Shown piece after piece: positions 5,484 to 12,124 of a DNA stretch of 12,124 nucleotides (position 1 is its first letter; the number at the start of each line of letters is the position of its first letter). The position numbers and the translations under genes are program-made. Source of the DNA: Rhodospirillales bacterium. GTDB lineage: Bacteria > Pseudomonadota > Alphaproteobacteria > Rhodospirillales > 2-02-FULL-58-16. The stretch is from assembly GCA_021775195.1 (NCBI GenBank), contig JAJFIG010000473.1, positions 1 to 12,124 on the forward strand, in the 5' to 3' direction. A model generated the notes under the pieces. It saw nothing but the letters and a program-made list of their open reading frames with translations. It made no database searches and was not told the origin of the DNA.

Positions 5484-6461
5484 ATGAAGACGTTTCGGCC
5501 GAAATCGGCGCCAATTTTTGCCAAATACGGTTTTCAGGCAATTTTCGGTATTGTTATTGGAGCTCTCGCTCTTTCCGGTATGGAAGCACAGGCGGCTCCC
5601 TTCACGACGTATGGTTTCGGCGGAGCCAGCGGCGTTTTCGCGGCAAGCTGCAGCGGCCCGGCCAATGGTGGACTGCCCAACGGCAACATCGTCGACAACA
5701 GAATCTTTTTCCCAAATGCGGCAACAGACTGCACGGCCAATCCGCTGACGCCCTCGGCGAACTCGAACTTCGCGTCGGGGAACGTGACCGCATCAGGAAC
5801 GACGACAACTTCCACATCCCCGCTCGGGTCGATCAGTGGCGCCGCGACGATGAGCACGGCCGCCCAGAATTCGGTGCTGTTTCCGGCCGGATTCACCGAC
5901 GCCGGCTGGATCGACACGATGCTCGTCTCGAACGGCCCGAATAACGGACTCGTCGCTCAAGCGTCGGTCATGCTCAACGTCACCGGAACGCTGTCGGTGT
6001 CGGGCCCCAACGTCGTTGCGCTTCTCCAGCTTGCCGTCAGTTCGGAAGTCGCCGGCAATCCGGCCCTTCACCAACCGTCTTACCAGATACAGGCGCCGGC
6101 TCCGATGCTGGTCGTGAACGACATGCTGACCCTCGACATACCGTTCATCATCGGGACCCCATCCCAGTTTCTGGTGCGGGCGATGGCACGGGCGATGACG
6201 TCGTCGCAAACCTCGTTCGGCAACAACACGTCCGATGTCAATTTCCTGACCACGGTAACCTGGGGCGGGATCGAAAAAATCACCGTCGGTGGAAACGAGG
6301 TAACGACTCCGTGGACGGCCGTCGGCACTGTTTCCGGCATCAACTGGGCCGAGCCGTTCTCCGTCTCCATACCGGAACCCCCGAGCTGGACTTTGTTCGC
6401 GTTGCCTTTCCTGCTGATGCTGTTCCGAACCGCGCGGCGCCCTGGGATAGTGGCCACCTGA
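5484..6461 (+). CDS. PEP-CTERM exosortase-sorted exported protein
   Basis: The 325-residue product has a basic N-terminus, a hydrophobic core (residues about 16-31) and a cleavage site near AQA|AP (after 37). Its C-terminus is a complete PEP-CTERM sorting signal: Pro-Glu-Pro at 297-299, then SW, a hydrophobic run (302-314) and the basic RTARR (315-319). Such proteins are processed by an exosortase (EpsH/Xrt) and delivered to the surface or extracellular matrix, often with exopolysaccharide. The body is rich in Ser, Thr, Asn, Gly and Ala and low in charge, with two cysteines (in AASCSGP and ATDCTAN), as is common for these substrates. No named domain is recognised, so its role in matrix or aggregation is inferred from the family only. 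No exosortase or PrsK/PrsR gene is in the window. Expression is very likely RpoN-dependent. It converges on the fusion gene with 22 bp between stops. Confidence 0.88.
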   Translation: MKTFRPKSAPIFAKYGFQAIFGIVIGALALSGMEAQAAPFTTYGFGGASGVFAASCSGPANGGLPNGNIVDNRIFFPNAATDCTANPLTPSANSNFASGNVTASGTTTTSTSPLGSISGAATMSTAAQNSVLFPAGFTDAGWIDTMLVSNGPNNGLVAQASVMLNVTGTLSVSGPNVVALLQLAVSSEVAGNPALHQPSYQIQAPAPMLVVNDMLTLDIPFIIGTPSQFLVRAMARAMTSSQTSFGNNTSDVNFLTTVTWGGIEKITVGGNEVTTPWTAVGTVSGINWAEPFSVSIPEPPSWTLFALPFLLMLFRTARRPGIVAT

Positions 6462-6483
6462 ATCACCGCTACCCAGCCCGCCG

Positions 6484-9216
6484 TCACACCTCGATTACCA
6501 GGTCGGATTTGGGCTTGGCGCAGCAGATCAGCACGCTGCCCTCGTCGGGTTCGTCCAGCGGTTCCTCGACATACTCGACCTCGCCCTCGGTGATCGGGCA
6601 CAGGCAGGTTTGGCAAATACCGGAGCGGCAGCTGTATTTGGGGTCAAGACCGTGCCGTTCGGCCAGTTCCAGGATGCTCTCGCAGTCCGGGTCCCAGGCA
6701 GCGGTCAAGCCGGAGCGCGCGAACGTCACCTGAATCCCTCCCGCCAGTTCCGCCTCCGCCGCCGGCACAACGGTTTGTTGGACCGGCCTGGCTTCGTCCT
6801 GGAGGATCGAGCCCGGACCGAAAAACTCGTAGTGAATGCGCTCCTCCACGATGCCCAGGGAAAGCAGACCGCAGTAGAGCGAACGCATGAAGGCCGGCGG
6901 TCCGCAGAGATAGAAGTCGTAATTGTCGAAGGGAAGAACCTGCTTCAGGACGTCGATGCTCACGAACCCCCGGCTGTCGAAGTCGCTGCCCTCGGCATCG
7001 TCCCCGTCGGGCCGGCTGTAGCACGTGTGCAGGTGGACGTTTTCGTTCTCCCGGGTCAGGCGGCGAATGTGGGTCCCCATGGCATGTTCGCGGCCGTTGC
7101 GGGCGCCGTGAATGAACCACACCGGCCGCGATGAGCCGGAATTGACGATCGCGTTCAACATGCTGATCATCGGCGTCAGCCCGACGCCGGCGCTCAGCAG
7201 GACGACCGCCCTCTCGCCGTCCGGATCGAGATGGAACTTCCCCCGTGGCGGACTGGCGCGCAGCGTGGTACCGGCGTCGACGTGGTCGTGGAAATAATTC
7301 GACGACAGCCCGAGAGGCAACTCGGGCCGATCCGCCGGGGCCGGTTCGCGTTTGATGCTGACACGGTAGTGGTCCGCCGCCGGGGCATCGGAAAGGGAAT
7401 AGGTGCGCACCACCGGTTCGTCCTCGCCCGGGATATCGAGTTCGAACGTGAGGAACTGGCCGGGCAGGAAGTCGGCCAGCGGCGCGCCGTCCTCCGGCAC
7501 CAGGTAGAAAGACGTAATGGTCTCGCTTTCCCGCTCCTTGCGCTCGACGGTGAACGGGCGGAAGCCCGGCCGGCCACCGGCCACCGTCTTCGCCTTGGCG
7601 AGCCGGTCGGCAAAGGATCCCTTCCAGCCGTGCGACAGCGCCGGAATATGCAGGGCCTTTTCCGTCCTTTCCAGGTTCTCCTTGTCGAAAAACAGGAGAT
7701 TGCTGACCGCTTCCACAGTCATGCGCGCCGAGTCTCTTTTGACCAGCACGATATCGTCACCGGCGCCCACCTCGCCTTCCTCGAGCACACGGAGGTAGAA
7801 CCCGACGCGGCCGCTTTCGAGAAAACGGTTCTGAAACCCGTCGACGCCGAATTTGAGTGCCAGCTTGTGGCAGGGAATGCGGGGCTGGGTCACCTCGACC
7901 AGCGCCCCGCCGATACGGAACACGTCGCCGATGCAGATCTCGTCGTCGGGCATGCCCTCGACGGTGAAGTTCTCGCCGAACTGGCCGATGGTGAAATCGT
8001 CGCGCCCGAGCTCGCCGGCCCAGTATTCATAGTTCTCCTGGGAGTACGCATAAACGGCGCGGAAAGCACCGCCGTGCCCCCAGAGGTCCGCTTGCCCGTC
8101 GCCCTCCAGGTTGAGCCTCCGCAGCATGACCCGGCCCTCGACTTGTTCCTTGAAGATGCCCGTGGTCACGGTCTTGCCGTCATGGGGCACGTCCCTGGGC
8201 ATGGAAACGTTGACCGACCTGAGGCGCATGGGCGGGCCCGGCTCGGGCACCGGCGCCTCGGGGTCGACGGCGCCCAGTTTGTCGAAGACGGGGTGGTATC
8301 CCTGAAACCGCCAGGCAAACGGCAGCGCCGCTTCGATGTGGAGAGTTTCCTCGACCTGGAAGGACACGACCCGTTCGGCGCCGGGAAACCGGCTTGCATG
8401 TTCCGCCCCCCAGAGGACTTCAGCCTGACCCGCGAGCTGAAGCGTGTCGCCGGTGTCGAAATCCATGAACAGGAGGCCGCATCGCGGATCCACCTCGATG
8501 TTGCCCAACGTTGTGAACATGCAGTTGCCCGCATAATCCGGGAAAAGTAGCAGGGTCTCGTGAGCAACGATGACGAAACCGGGCTTGCCGCCACGGTGTG
8601 ACAGGTCGACGCCGTGGCTCCGGTCATCGGCGTCCTCGGAGAAATGGCTGGCGATGAAGAAGGTGTCGGCGCCGGCGATCAGGGCCGCGTCGGACCTGTT
8701 GAGGGCGTTGCCGCGGCGCACCGTTTTTTTGCCGCCGATCGTGTCGATGTCGTCGTCGGGTATGGGCGCGCGGGACTGGATGTAACTGGGGCAGTTGGGA
8801 AAACCTTGCCTGACCTCGATGTCGAACGTTCCGTCGCCGAGACGGCCGATTATTCCGTTCACCCGGAATCGGTCGGGGGGATCGAAGGCAAGCCCGAGCG
8901 CGCCGATGCCGGCGCCCTCGATCAGCGTCTTGTTCAACGGGTCTCCATAGACCGGCCGCGCCCTGACCGTGAGCCGTCCGGCATCGATTGCCTGGACAAA
9001 TCCGGGCTTTCCGGCGACGAGCGATGCCCAGGGCCGGCCGCATTCATCGACCGTCGCCACGGTCATGAACGAAAGTCGGGCAAGGACCCCCCGCGCCTGC
9101 TCCGGCACGTGATCGAGAATCAGGCGCCGCCCCTTCTTCTCGATCTTTTCGCGAACGCCGAGCCTCGACTGGATCGCCTTCTCGCCACGGTGAAACGGTG
9201 ATGATTCGTTCGCCAT
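6484..9216 (-). CDS. Four-domain redox fusion: PNPOx-like / MOSC / FAD reductase / 2Fe-2S ferredoxin
   Basis: The 910-residue cytoplasmic protein has no signal or membrane segment. Residues about 1-325 are a PNPOx-like split-barrel flavin domain of the type carrying GFPNCPSYIQSR (138-149). About 330-545 are a YiiM-like MOSC domain: TTGIFKEQVEGRV, GDGQADLWGHGG (HGG 381-383), PRIPCHK with the likely molybdenum ligand Cys449, then the small C-terminal helical part. About 550-800 are an Hmp/FNR-like reductase: RTYSLSD (604-610) for FAD, SAGVGLTP (675-682) and CGPPAFM (771-777) for NAD(P)H. About 825-910 are a plant-type ferredoxin with Cys863, 868, 871 and a fourth Cys at 898. Known: YiiM and YcbX reduce N-hydroxylated compounds using separate reductases. 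Inferred: this protein passes electrons from NAD(P)H through FAD and 2Fe-2S to Mo in one chain. The true substrate and the role of the flavin domain are unknown. The ATG follows a G-rich ribosome site. Confidence 0.9.
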   Translation of the reverse strand: MANESSPFHRGEKAIQSRLGVREKIEKKGRRLILDHVPEQARGVLARLSFMTVATVDECGRPWASLVAGKPGFVQAIDAGRLTVRARPVYGDPLNKTLIEGAGIGALGLAFDPPDRFRVNGIIGRLGDGTFDIEVRQGFPNCPSYIQSRAPIPDDDIDTIGGKKTVRRGNALNRSDAALIAGADTFFIASHFSEDADDRSHGVDLSHRGGKPGFVIVAHETLLLFPDYAGNCMFTTLGNIEVDPRCGLLFMDFDTGDTLQLAGQAEVLWGAEHASRFPGAERVVSFQVEETLHIEAALPFAWRFQGYHPVFDKLGAVDPEAPVPEPGPPMRLRSVNVSMPRDVPHDGKTVTTGIFKEQVEGRVMLRRLNLEGDGQADLWGHGGAFRAVYAYSQENYEYWAGELGRDDFTIGQFGENFTVEGMPDDEICIGDVFRIGGALVEVTQPRIPCHKLALKFGVDGFQNRFLESGRVGFYLRVLEEGEVGAGDDIVLVKRDSARMTVEAVSNLLFFDKENLERTEKALHIPALSHGWKGSFADRLAKAKTVAGGRPGFRPFTVERKERESETITSFYLVPEDGAPLADFLPGQFLTFELDIPGEDEPVVRTYSLSDAPAADHYRVSIKREPAPADRPELPLGLSSNYFHDHVDAGTTLRASPPRGKFHLDPDGERAVVLLSAGVGLTPMISMLNAIVNSGSSRPVWFIHGARNGREHAMGTHIRRLTRENENVHLHTCYSRPDGDDAEGSDFDSRGFVSIDVLKQVLPFDNYDFYLCGPPAFMRSLYCGLLSLGIVEERIHYEFFGPGSILQDEARPVQQTVVPAAEAELAGGIQVTFARSGLTAAWDPDCESILELAERHGLDPKYSCRSGICQTCLCPITEGEVEYVEEPLDEPDEGSVLICCAKPKSDLVIEV

Positions 9217-9228
9217 CCCAGGCCCCCC

Positions 9229-9275
9229 CCTGAAACGCGTGCTGTACTGTGCGCGAGCGTCCGGGGCGTTTCAGG
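9229..9275. promoter_or_regulatory. Perfect 10-bp inverted repeat in the leader of the redox fusion gene
   Basis: CCTGAAACGC (9229-9238) and GCGTTTCAGG (9266-9275) are exact inverted copies separated by 27 bp, the nearer arm 12 bp upstream of the fusion gene's ATG. The spacing suits either two half-sites of an operator or an mRNA stem-loop beside the ribosome site. Seen directly; the role is inferred. Confidence 0.5.
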
Positions 9276-9314
9276 CAACGCCGATCAGCTTCGTCACGCG
9301 TCTTCGATCGGAAT

Positions 9315-9343
9315 ACCTTAGCGGAAAAGTAAGGAAATCTCAA
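9315..9343 (-). promoter_or_regulatory. Candidate sigma-70 promoter of the redox fusion gene
   Basis: Reading the minus strand, TTGAGA (9343-9338), a 17-bp spacer and TAAGGT (9320-9315). The -35 is good and the -10 is weak. It would place the 10-bp inverted repeat inside a leader of about 90 nt. Confidence 0.3.
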
Positions 9344-9431
9344 AAGGGTGCCGGGATCATTAGGCGATCGACGAACAGGGGCGGCGCGGGCGTTGGCCGG
9401 GCTGGATTTCGGACCACGGCACCGCTCCTCT

Positions 9432-9709
9432 CCGCCCCGCTTCCGCAGGCACCGGCCCCCCTAATAAGGTACCGGCCCTCGATCGCCACAGGGGACGCCG
9501 ATCCGTGAAATACGTCAGCACCCGGGGGACGGCCCCGGTCCTCGCCTTCGACGACATTCCGCTCGACGGGTTCGCCCGCGACGGCGGCCTTTACGTGCCC
9601 GAAGCCTGGCCGCGATTTTCCGAGGCCAACATCGGCGCCATGGCCAGCCTGCCCTACCCCGACCTGGCGCTGCGGATCATGGCGCCCTTCGTCGGCGGCG
9701 CCCTCGCCG
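9432..9709 (+). repeat. Direct repeat copy A: duplicated thrC leader and first 68 codons (decayed copy)
   Basis: This segment aligns with 11437-11713 throughout, with one 1-bp indel near the -10 and about 92 percent identity over the 204 coding bases (16 differences counted by eye). Upstream of 9432 similarity fades, though scattered matches continue. Downstream of 9709 the copies diverge abruptly. Confidence 0.88.
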
Positions 9710-9744
9710 GCCTTGGCTTCGTTAGGTGCCGACGAGTTTCCTGA
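9505..9744 (+). pseudogene. thrC: Truncated threonine synthase remnant (5' end of a second thrC)
   Basis: From the GTG at 9505, with AGGGGA 9 bp upstream, codons 1-68 match the N-terminus of the intact thrC at 11509 (MKYVSTRG.APVLAFDD, ARDGGLYVPEAWPRFS, RIMAPFVGGALA). After that come only about 11 unrelated residues and a stop. The whole PLP-binding domain, including the FKD lysine and the SGDTGSA loop, is missing, so no enzyme activity is possible. Ten of 68 codons differ in amino acid against five silent differences. At the differing sites the intact copy looks closer to ThrC proteins I know (for example LLAGLARDGG), consistent with loss of selection. Its -35 region is also altered. It is a dead duplicate unless the 79-residue peptide has been reused. 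Confidence 0.85.
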
Positions 9745-9782
9745 CACGCCTCCGGACGGCAGACCACGACCGTCCCGTCAGG
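9740..9782 (-). terminator. Two-stem hairpin at the 3' end of the acyl-CoA synthetase gene
   Basis: Outer arms CCTGAC (9740-9745) and GTCAGG (9777-9782) enclose inner arms GGACGG (9754-9759) and CCGTCC (9770-9775). The outer arm overlaps the synthetase stop codon. No T run follows on the minus strand, so it may be a structural end or a weak terminator. Confidence 0.35.
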
Positions 9783-11310
9783 TCCGCCGCGCCAGATAGT
9801 GGTCCCGGATCTCGCGTTTCAGGGTCTTGGCGGCGACGTTGCGTGGGAAACTCTCCCAGACGACGGCGTCGGCGATGCGCTGGAACTTGGCGCCGACACG
9901 TCCGTTCGTCCACTCGACGAGTTGCCGGGAATCAAGGGACTCGCCCTCCCGCGGGATCACCGCGGCCACCGGCACCTCGCCCCACCTGTCGTCCGGGACG
10001 CCGAAGACCGACACCTCGGTGACGGCCGGGTGCTGAACGATGATTTCCTCGATATCCTTGGGATAGACGTTGACGCCGCCGGAGATGATCATGTCCTTGA
10101 TCCGGTCGACCAGGAACAAGAACCCCTCTTCGTCCACGTAGCCGGCATCCCCCGAATGCAGCCAGCCGTCGACGATGGCGGCGTCCGTCAGCTCCGGGCG
10201 CTTGTAGTATCCGGCCATAAGGATCGGACCGCGGCCGCAGATCTCGCCGACCTCGCCCGGCGGCACTTCGTTGCCTTCCTCGTCCAGGATTCGCATCTCG
10301 AAGAAGGGCGGGGGCACGCCGACCGAGCCCGCCTTGCGGATGGCGTCGTCCCGGTCGAGGACGGTGACGAAGCCTTCGGTCAGCCCATAGAGCTCGTAGA
10401 AGCGGCCGGGAAGTTCCCGGTTGAGCCGGTGCTTGTAATCCAGCATCAGCGGCGCCCCCACGTTCTGCAGCATCCGTAGCGATGCCAGCCGTTCGGGGGT
10501 GAATTCCGGGTGGTTGAGCACCGCCATGATCTGCGCCGGCACCATGATGACGTGGGTCACGCCGGCGCTCTCGATCTCGGCGATCACCACCGCGGCATCG
10601 AAGGCCCCGTGCAGGATGTAGGTGCAACCCAGGTACATCCAGGGCATGAAGTCCAGCATGGCGCCGTTAAAGACGATGGACCCCGCGTGGAGGACAACGC
10701 TTTCCGGCGTCATCCTCCAGGCCGCGGCGAAGAGCGTGCAATAATGGGCGCGCACGTAGTGAGTATGAACGATGCCCTTGGGCGCCCCCGTCGTGCCACT
10801 GGAATACATGATGTTGAAGACGTCGTGATCACCGAGCTCGACGCTTGGCGGTTCGCCATCCGAGGTTCCGACGACGAAATCCCGATACGTTCGAAACCCA
10901 TCCGGCGCCGTTTCCACGCCGAGCAGAACATAGCGATCGTCGGCGATCGCCGGCAGGTCGCCGCGGATCCGCTCCAGGCCCTTCCGGAACGAGCCGTCGG
11001 CAAGGACGAGAACGGTATCCGAATCGGCCAGCAGCGTCGTCAGTCCCCCTTCCTGGAGAAGCGGGCTGGCGGGGACGATCACGATCCCCGTCTTCGCCGC
11101 CGCCCAGTACATGAGGACCAGCTCCAGGCAGTTGGGAAGCACTGTCGCGACCTTGTCTCCCTTCGCCAAGCCGGCACCCAGCAGGGCATTCGCGAGCCGG
11201 TTCACCCGGCCGTTGAGCTGGTGGTAGGTCAGGCGCTCGGCGCCGACCACCAGCGCCAGATGGTCCGGGCGGTAGTGGGCATGCCGCGGCAGCAGGGTCC
11301 CTATGTTCAT
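9778..11310 (-). CDS. AMP-dependent acyl-CoA synthetase / ligase
   Basis: This is a class I adenylate-forming enzyme that activates a carboxylic acid with ATP and joins it to CoA. The 510-residue product has the full motif set: YSSGTTGAPKGIVHTH (P-loop A3), YELYGLTEG (A5), GWLHSGDAGYVDEEGF (A7), LVDRIKDMIISGGVNVYPKDIEE (hinge A8), and NVAAKTLKREIRD with the C-terminal catalytic Lys, where the usual Gly before it is Ala. The ATG at 11310 is chosen over the frame-extending ATG at 11427 because GGGGGAGGA lies just before it and the family N-terminus begins there. The longer start would also run into the thrC promoter. The sequence suggests medium-chain, aromatic or alicyclic acid ligases, but the substrate cannot be read from it. 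It is divergent from thrC and flanked on both sides by thrC 5' sequence, a sign of local rearrangement. Confidence 0.92.
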   Translation of the reverse strand: MNIGTLLPRHAHYRPDHLALVVGAERLTYHQLNGRVNRLANALLGAGLAKGDKVATVLPNCLELVLMYWAAAKTGIVIVPASPLLQEGGLTTLLADSDTVLVLADGSFRKGLERIRGDLPAIADDRYVLLGVETAPDGFRTYRDFVVGTSDGEPPSVELGDHDVFNIMYSSGTTGAPKGIVHTHYVRAHYCTLFAAAWRMTPESVVLHAGSIVFNGAMLDFMPWMYLGCTYILHGAFDAAVVIAEIESAGVTHVIMVPAQIMAVLNHPEFTPERLASLRMLQNVGAPLMLDYKHRLNRELPGRFYELYGLTEGFVTVLDRDDAIRKAGSVGVPPPFFEMRILDEEGNEVPPGEVGEICGRGPILMAGYYKRPELTDAAIVDGWLHSGDAGYVDEEGFLFLVDRIKDMIISGGVNVYPKDIEEIIVQHPAVTEVSVFGVPDDRWGEVPVAAVIPREGESLDSRQLVEWTNGRVGAKFQRIADAVVWESFPRNVAAKTLKREIRDHYLARRT

Positions 11311-11444
11311 CGCGTCCTCCCCCTGTTGTTCCGTGCCCCCCCTATGGAGGCGCATCCGAACGGTGTCGTCAAGGCACCGGCACCCACTCATGCACGGCGG
11401 CGCCGTCCCGATTCGAGCCCCGAACACGGCCCCTCACCGCCCCG

Positions 11445-11472
11445 CTTGCACGGGCACCGGCCCCTCTATAAG
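11445..11472 (+). promoter_or_regulatory. Candidate sigma-70 promoter of thrC
   Basis: CTTGCA (11445-11450), a 16-bp spacer and TATAAG (11467-11472). Transcription would start near 11479, giving a leader of about 30 nt. In the duplicate the -35 region has changed (TTGCAC to TTCCGC) and the -10 reads AATAAG, so that copy is probably weaker. Confidence 0.45.
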
Positions 11473-11493
11473 GTACCGGCCCTCGATCGCCAC

Positions 11494-11499
11494 AGAGGA
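11494..11499 (+). promoter_or_regulatory. Ribosome binding site of thrC
   Basis: AGAGGA, 9 bp before the GTG at 11509, supports the GTG start. The decayed copy retains a similar AGGGGA before 9505. Confidence 0.55.
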
Positions 11500-11508
11500 C
11501 GCCGGTCC

Positions 11509-12124
11509 GTGAAATATGTCAGCACCCGGGGGACGGCCCCGGTCCTCGCCTTCGACGACGTTCTGCTCGCCGGGCTCGCCCGCGACGGCGGCCTCTACGT
11601 GCCCGAAGCCTGGCCGCGGTTTTCCGACGCCGACATCGCCGCCATGGCAGGCCTGCCCTACGCCGACCTGGCTGTACGGATCATGGCGCCCTTCGTCGGC
11701 GGCGCCCTCGCCGAGGCCGACATCGCCGCCATGGCGGCCGACGCCTACGGGCGCTTCGACCACCCCGACGTCGCGCCGTTGAAACCCCTGGGCGAGAACG
11801 AGTGGCTGCTCGAGCTGTTCCACGGGCCGACGCTGTCGTTCAAGGACTACGCCATGCAGGTGGTCGGGCGCCTGTTCGACCACGTGCTCAGGGCCCGCGG
11901 CCAACGGGTGACCATCGTCGGCGCCACCTCCGGCGATACCGGCTCGGCCGCCATCGAGGCCTGCCGGGACCGCGACTCCATCGAGATATTCATCCTTCAT
12001 CCCGAGGGCCGGGTTTCCGACATCCAGCGCCGCCAGATGACCACGGTGGCCTCGGCCAACGTCCACAACATCGCCATCCAGGGGACCTTCGACGACTGCC
12101 AGAACCTGGTAAAGGGCATGTTCA
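11509..12124 (+). CDS. thrC: Threonine synthase, N-terminal 205 residues (3' end outside window)
   Basis: This PLP enzyme converts O-phosphohomoserine to threonine, the last step of threonine synthesis. The frame starts at GTG 11509 with MKYVSTRG and runs to the window edge with no stop. Diagnostic stretches are FHGPTLSFKD with the PLP-binding Lys112, VGATSGDTGSAAIEA (phosphate-binding loop, residues 137-151), HPEGRVSDIQRRQM and NVHNIAIQGTFDDCQ, matching the longer type of proteobacterial threonine synthase. It is the intact member of a duplicated pair whose truncated copy begins at 9505. An internal near-perfect 25-bp repeat encodes ADIAAMA twice (residues 41-47 and 70-76). The divergent neighbour is the acyl-CoA synthetase, with about 200 bp between starts. 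Confidence 0.95.
   Translation, partial: MKYVSTRGTAPVLAFDDVLLAGLARDGGLYVPEAWPRFSDADIAAMAGLPYADLAVRIMAPFVGGALAEADIAAMAADAYGRFDHPDVAPLKPLGENEWLLELFHGPTLSFKDYAMQVVGRLFDHVLRARGQRVTIVGATSGDTGSAAIEACRDRDSIEIFILHPEGRVSDIQRRQMTTVASANVHNIAIQGTFDDCQNLVKGMF
11624..11735 (+). repeat. Internal direct repeat in thrC (two 25-bp copies, 24 of 25 identical)
   Basis: Positions 11624-11648 and 11711-11735 match except at one base and include a 20-bp identical core (11629-11648 and 11716-11735). They encode ADIAAMA twice. The second copy begins where the decayed thrC duplicate loses similarity. Confidence 0.75.

Larger units (their letters stand above)
11437..11713 (+). repeat. Direct repeat copy B: leader and first 68 codons of the intact thrC
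   Basis: This is the partner of 9432-9709, in the same orientation and about 2.0 kb downstream. It contains the promoter, ribosome site and N-terminal coding part of the intact gene. Confidence 0.88.

Noticed and set aside
7231..8550. Long open frame (439 codons) on the plus strand opposite the redox fusion
   Set aside because: It is antisense to conserved MOSC and reductase motifs and shows no family-like sequence; long shadow frames are expected in GC-rich coding DNA.
9239..9508. Plus-strand 89-codon frame before the thrC remnant
   Set aside because: It overlaps the fusion gene's leader and the duplicated thrC promoter; the composition looks like translated non-coding DNA.
11311..11427. 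39-residue N-terminal extension of the acyl-CoA synthetase
   Set aside because: The strong ribosome site and the family-like N-terminus are at 11310; the extension is not family-like and points into the duplicated thrC leader.

Overview
The window looks like chromosomal DNA from a high-GC alphaproteobacterium, probably close to Rhodospirillales. Most genes use GC-ending codons, and a ctaB gene (haem O synthase), a family M32 carboxypeptidase, a large redox fusion, an acyl-CoA synthetase and thrC lie close together. The organism assignment is inferred from gene content and codon use alone. No RNA gene, insertion sequence, integrase or CRISPR array was seen.

Layout. (1) Positions 1-3217, plus strand, are a compact high-GC block: the 3' end of a haem-copper oxidase subunit I-like gene, ctaB, and an M32 metallocarboxypeptidase starting 4 bp after ctaB. 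The oxidase-like fragment keeps the helix X haem histidines but seems to lack the helix VII CuB histidine pair. CtaB has Lys where the first UbiA-type motif normally has Asn. (2) Positions 3218-6461 are a stretch with AT-richer intergenic DNA. It holds two abutting lipoprotein genes of unknown function and a gene for a PEP-CTERM (exosortase-sorted) exported protein. In front of the latter is a 645-bp regulatory region with a textbook sigma-54 promoter, a possible IHF site and three copies of a 19-bp element about 110 bp apart. This fits RpoN/PrsR-type control of an exosortase substrate whose exosortase lies elsewhere. (3) Positions 6484-9216, minus strand, are one 910-residue protein fusing a PNPOx-like flavin domain, a YiiM-like MOSC domain, an Hmp/FNR-like FAD reductase and a plant-type 2Fe-2S ferredoxin domain. 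It looks like a self-contained molybdenum-cofactor reductase. A perfect 10-bp inverted repeat sits in its leader. (4) Positions 9432-12124 contain a duplication. About 277 bp covering the thrC leader and its first 68 codons occurs twice in direct orientation. The first copy is truncated and decayed (thrC pseudogene). The second begins the real thrC, which runs off the window. Between them, on the minus strand, is an acyl-CoA synthetase gene.

The strongest candidates for follow-up are the sigma-54/tandem-repeat regulatory region of the PEP-CTERM gene, the four-domain MOSC fusion, and the thrC duplication around the synthetase gene, which looks like a recombination scar.
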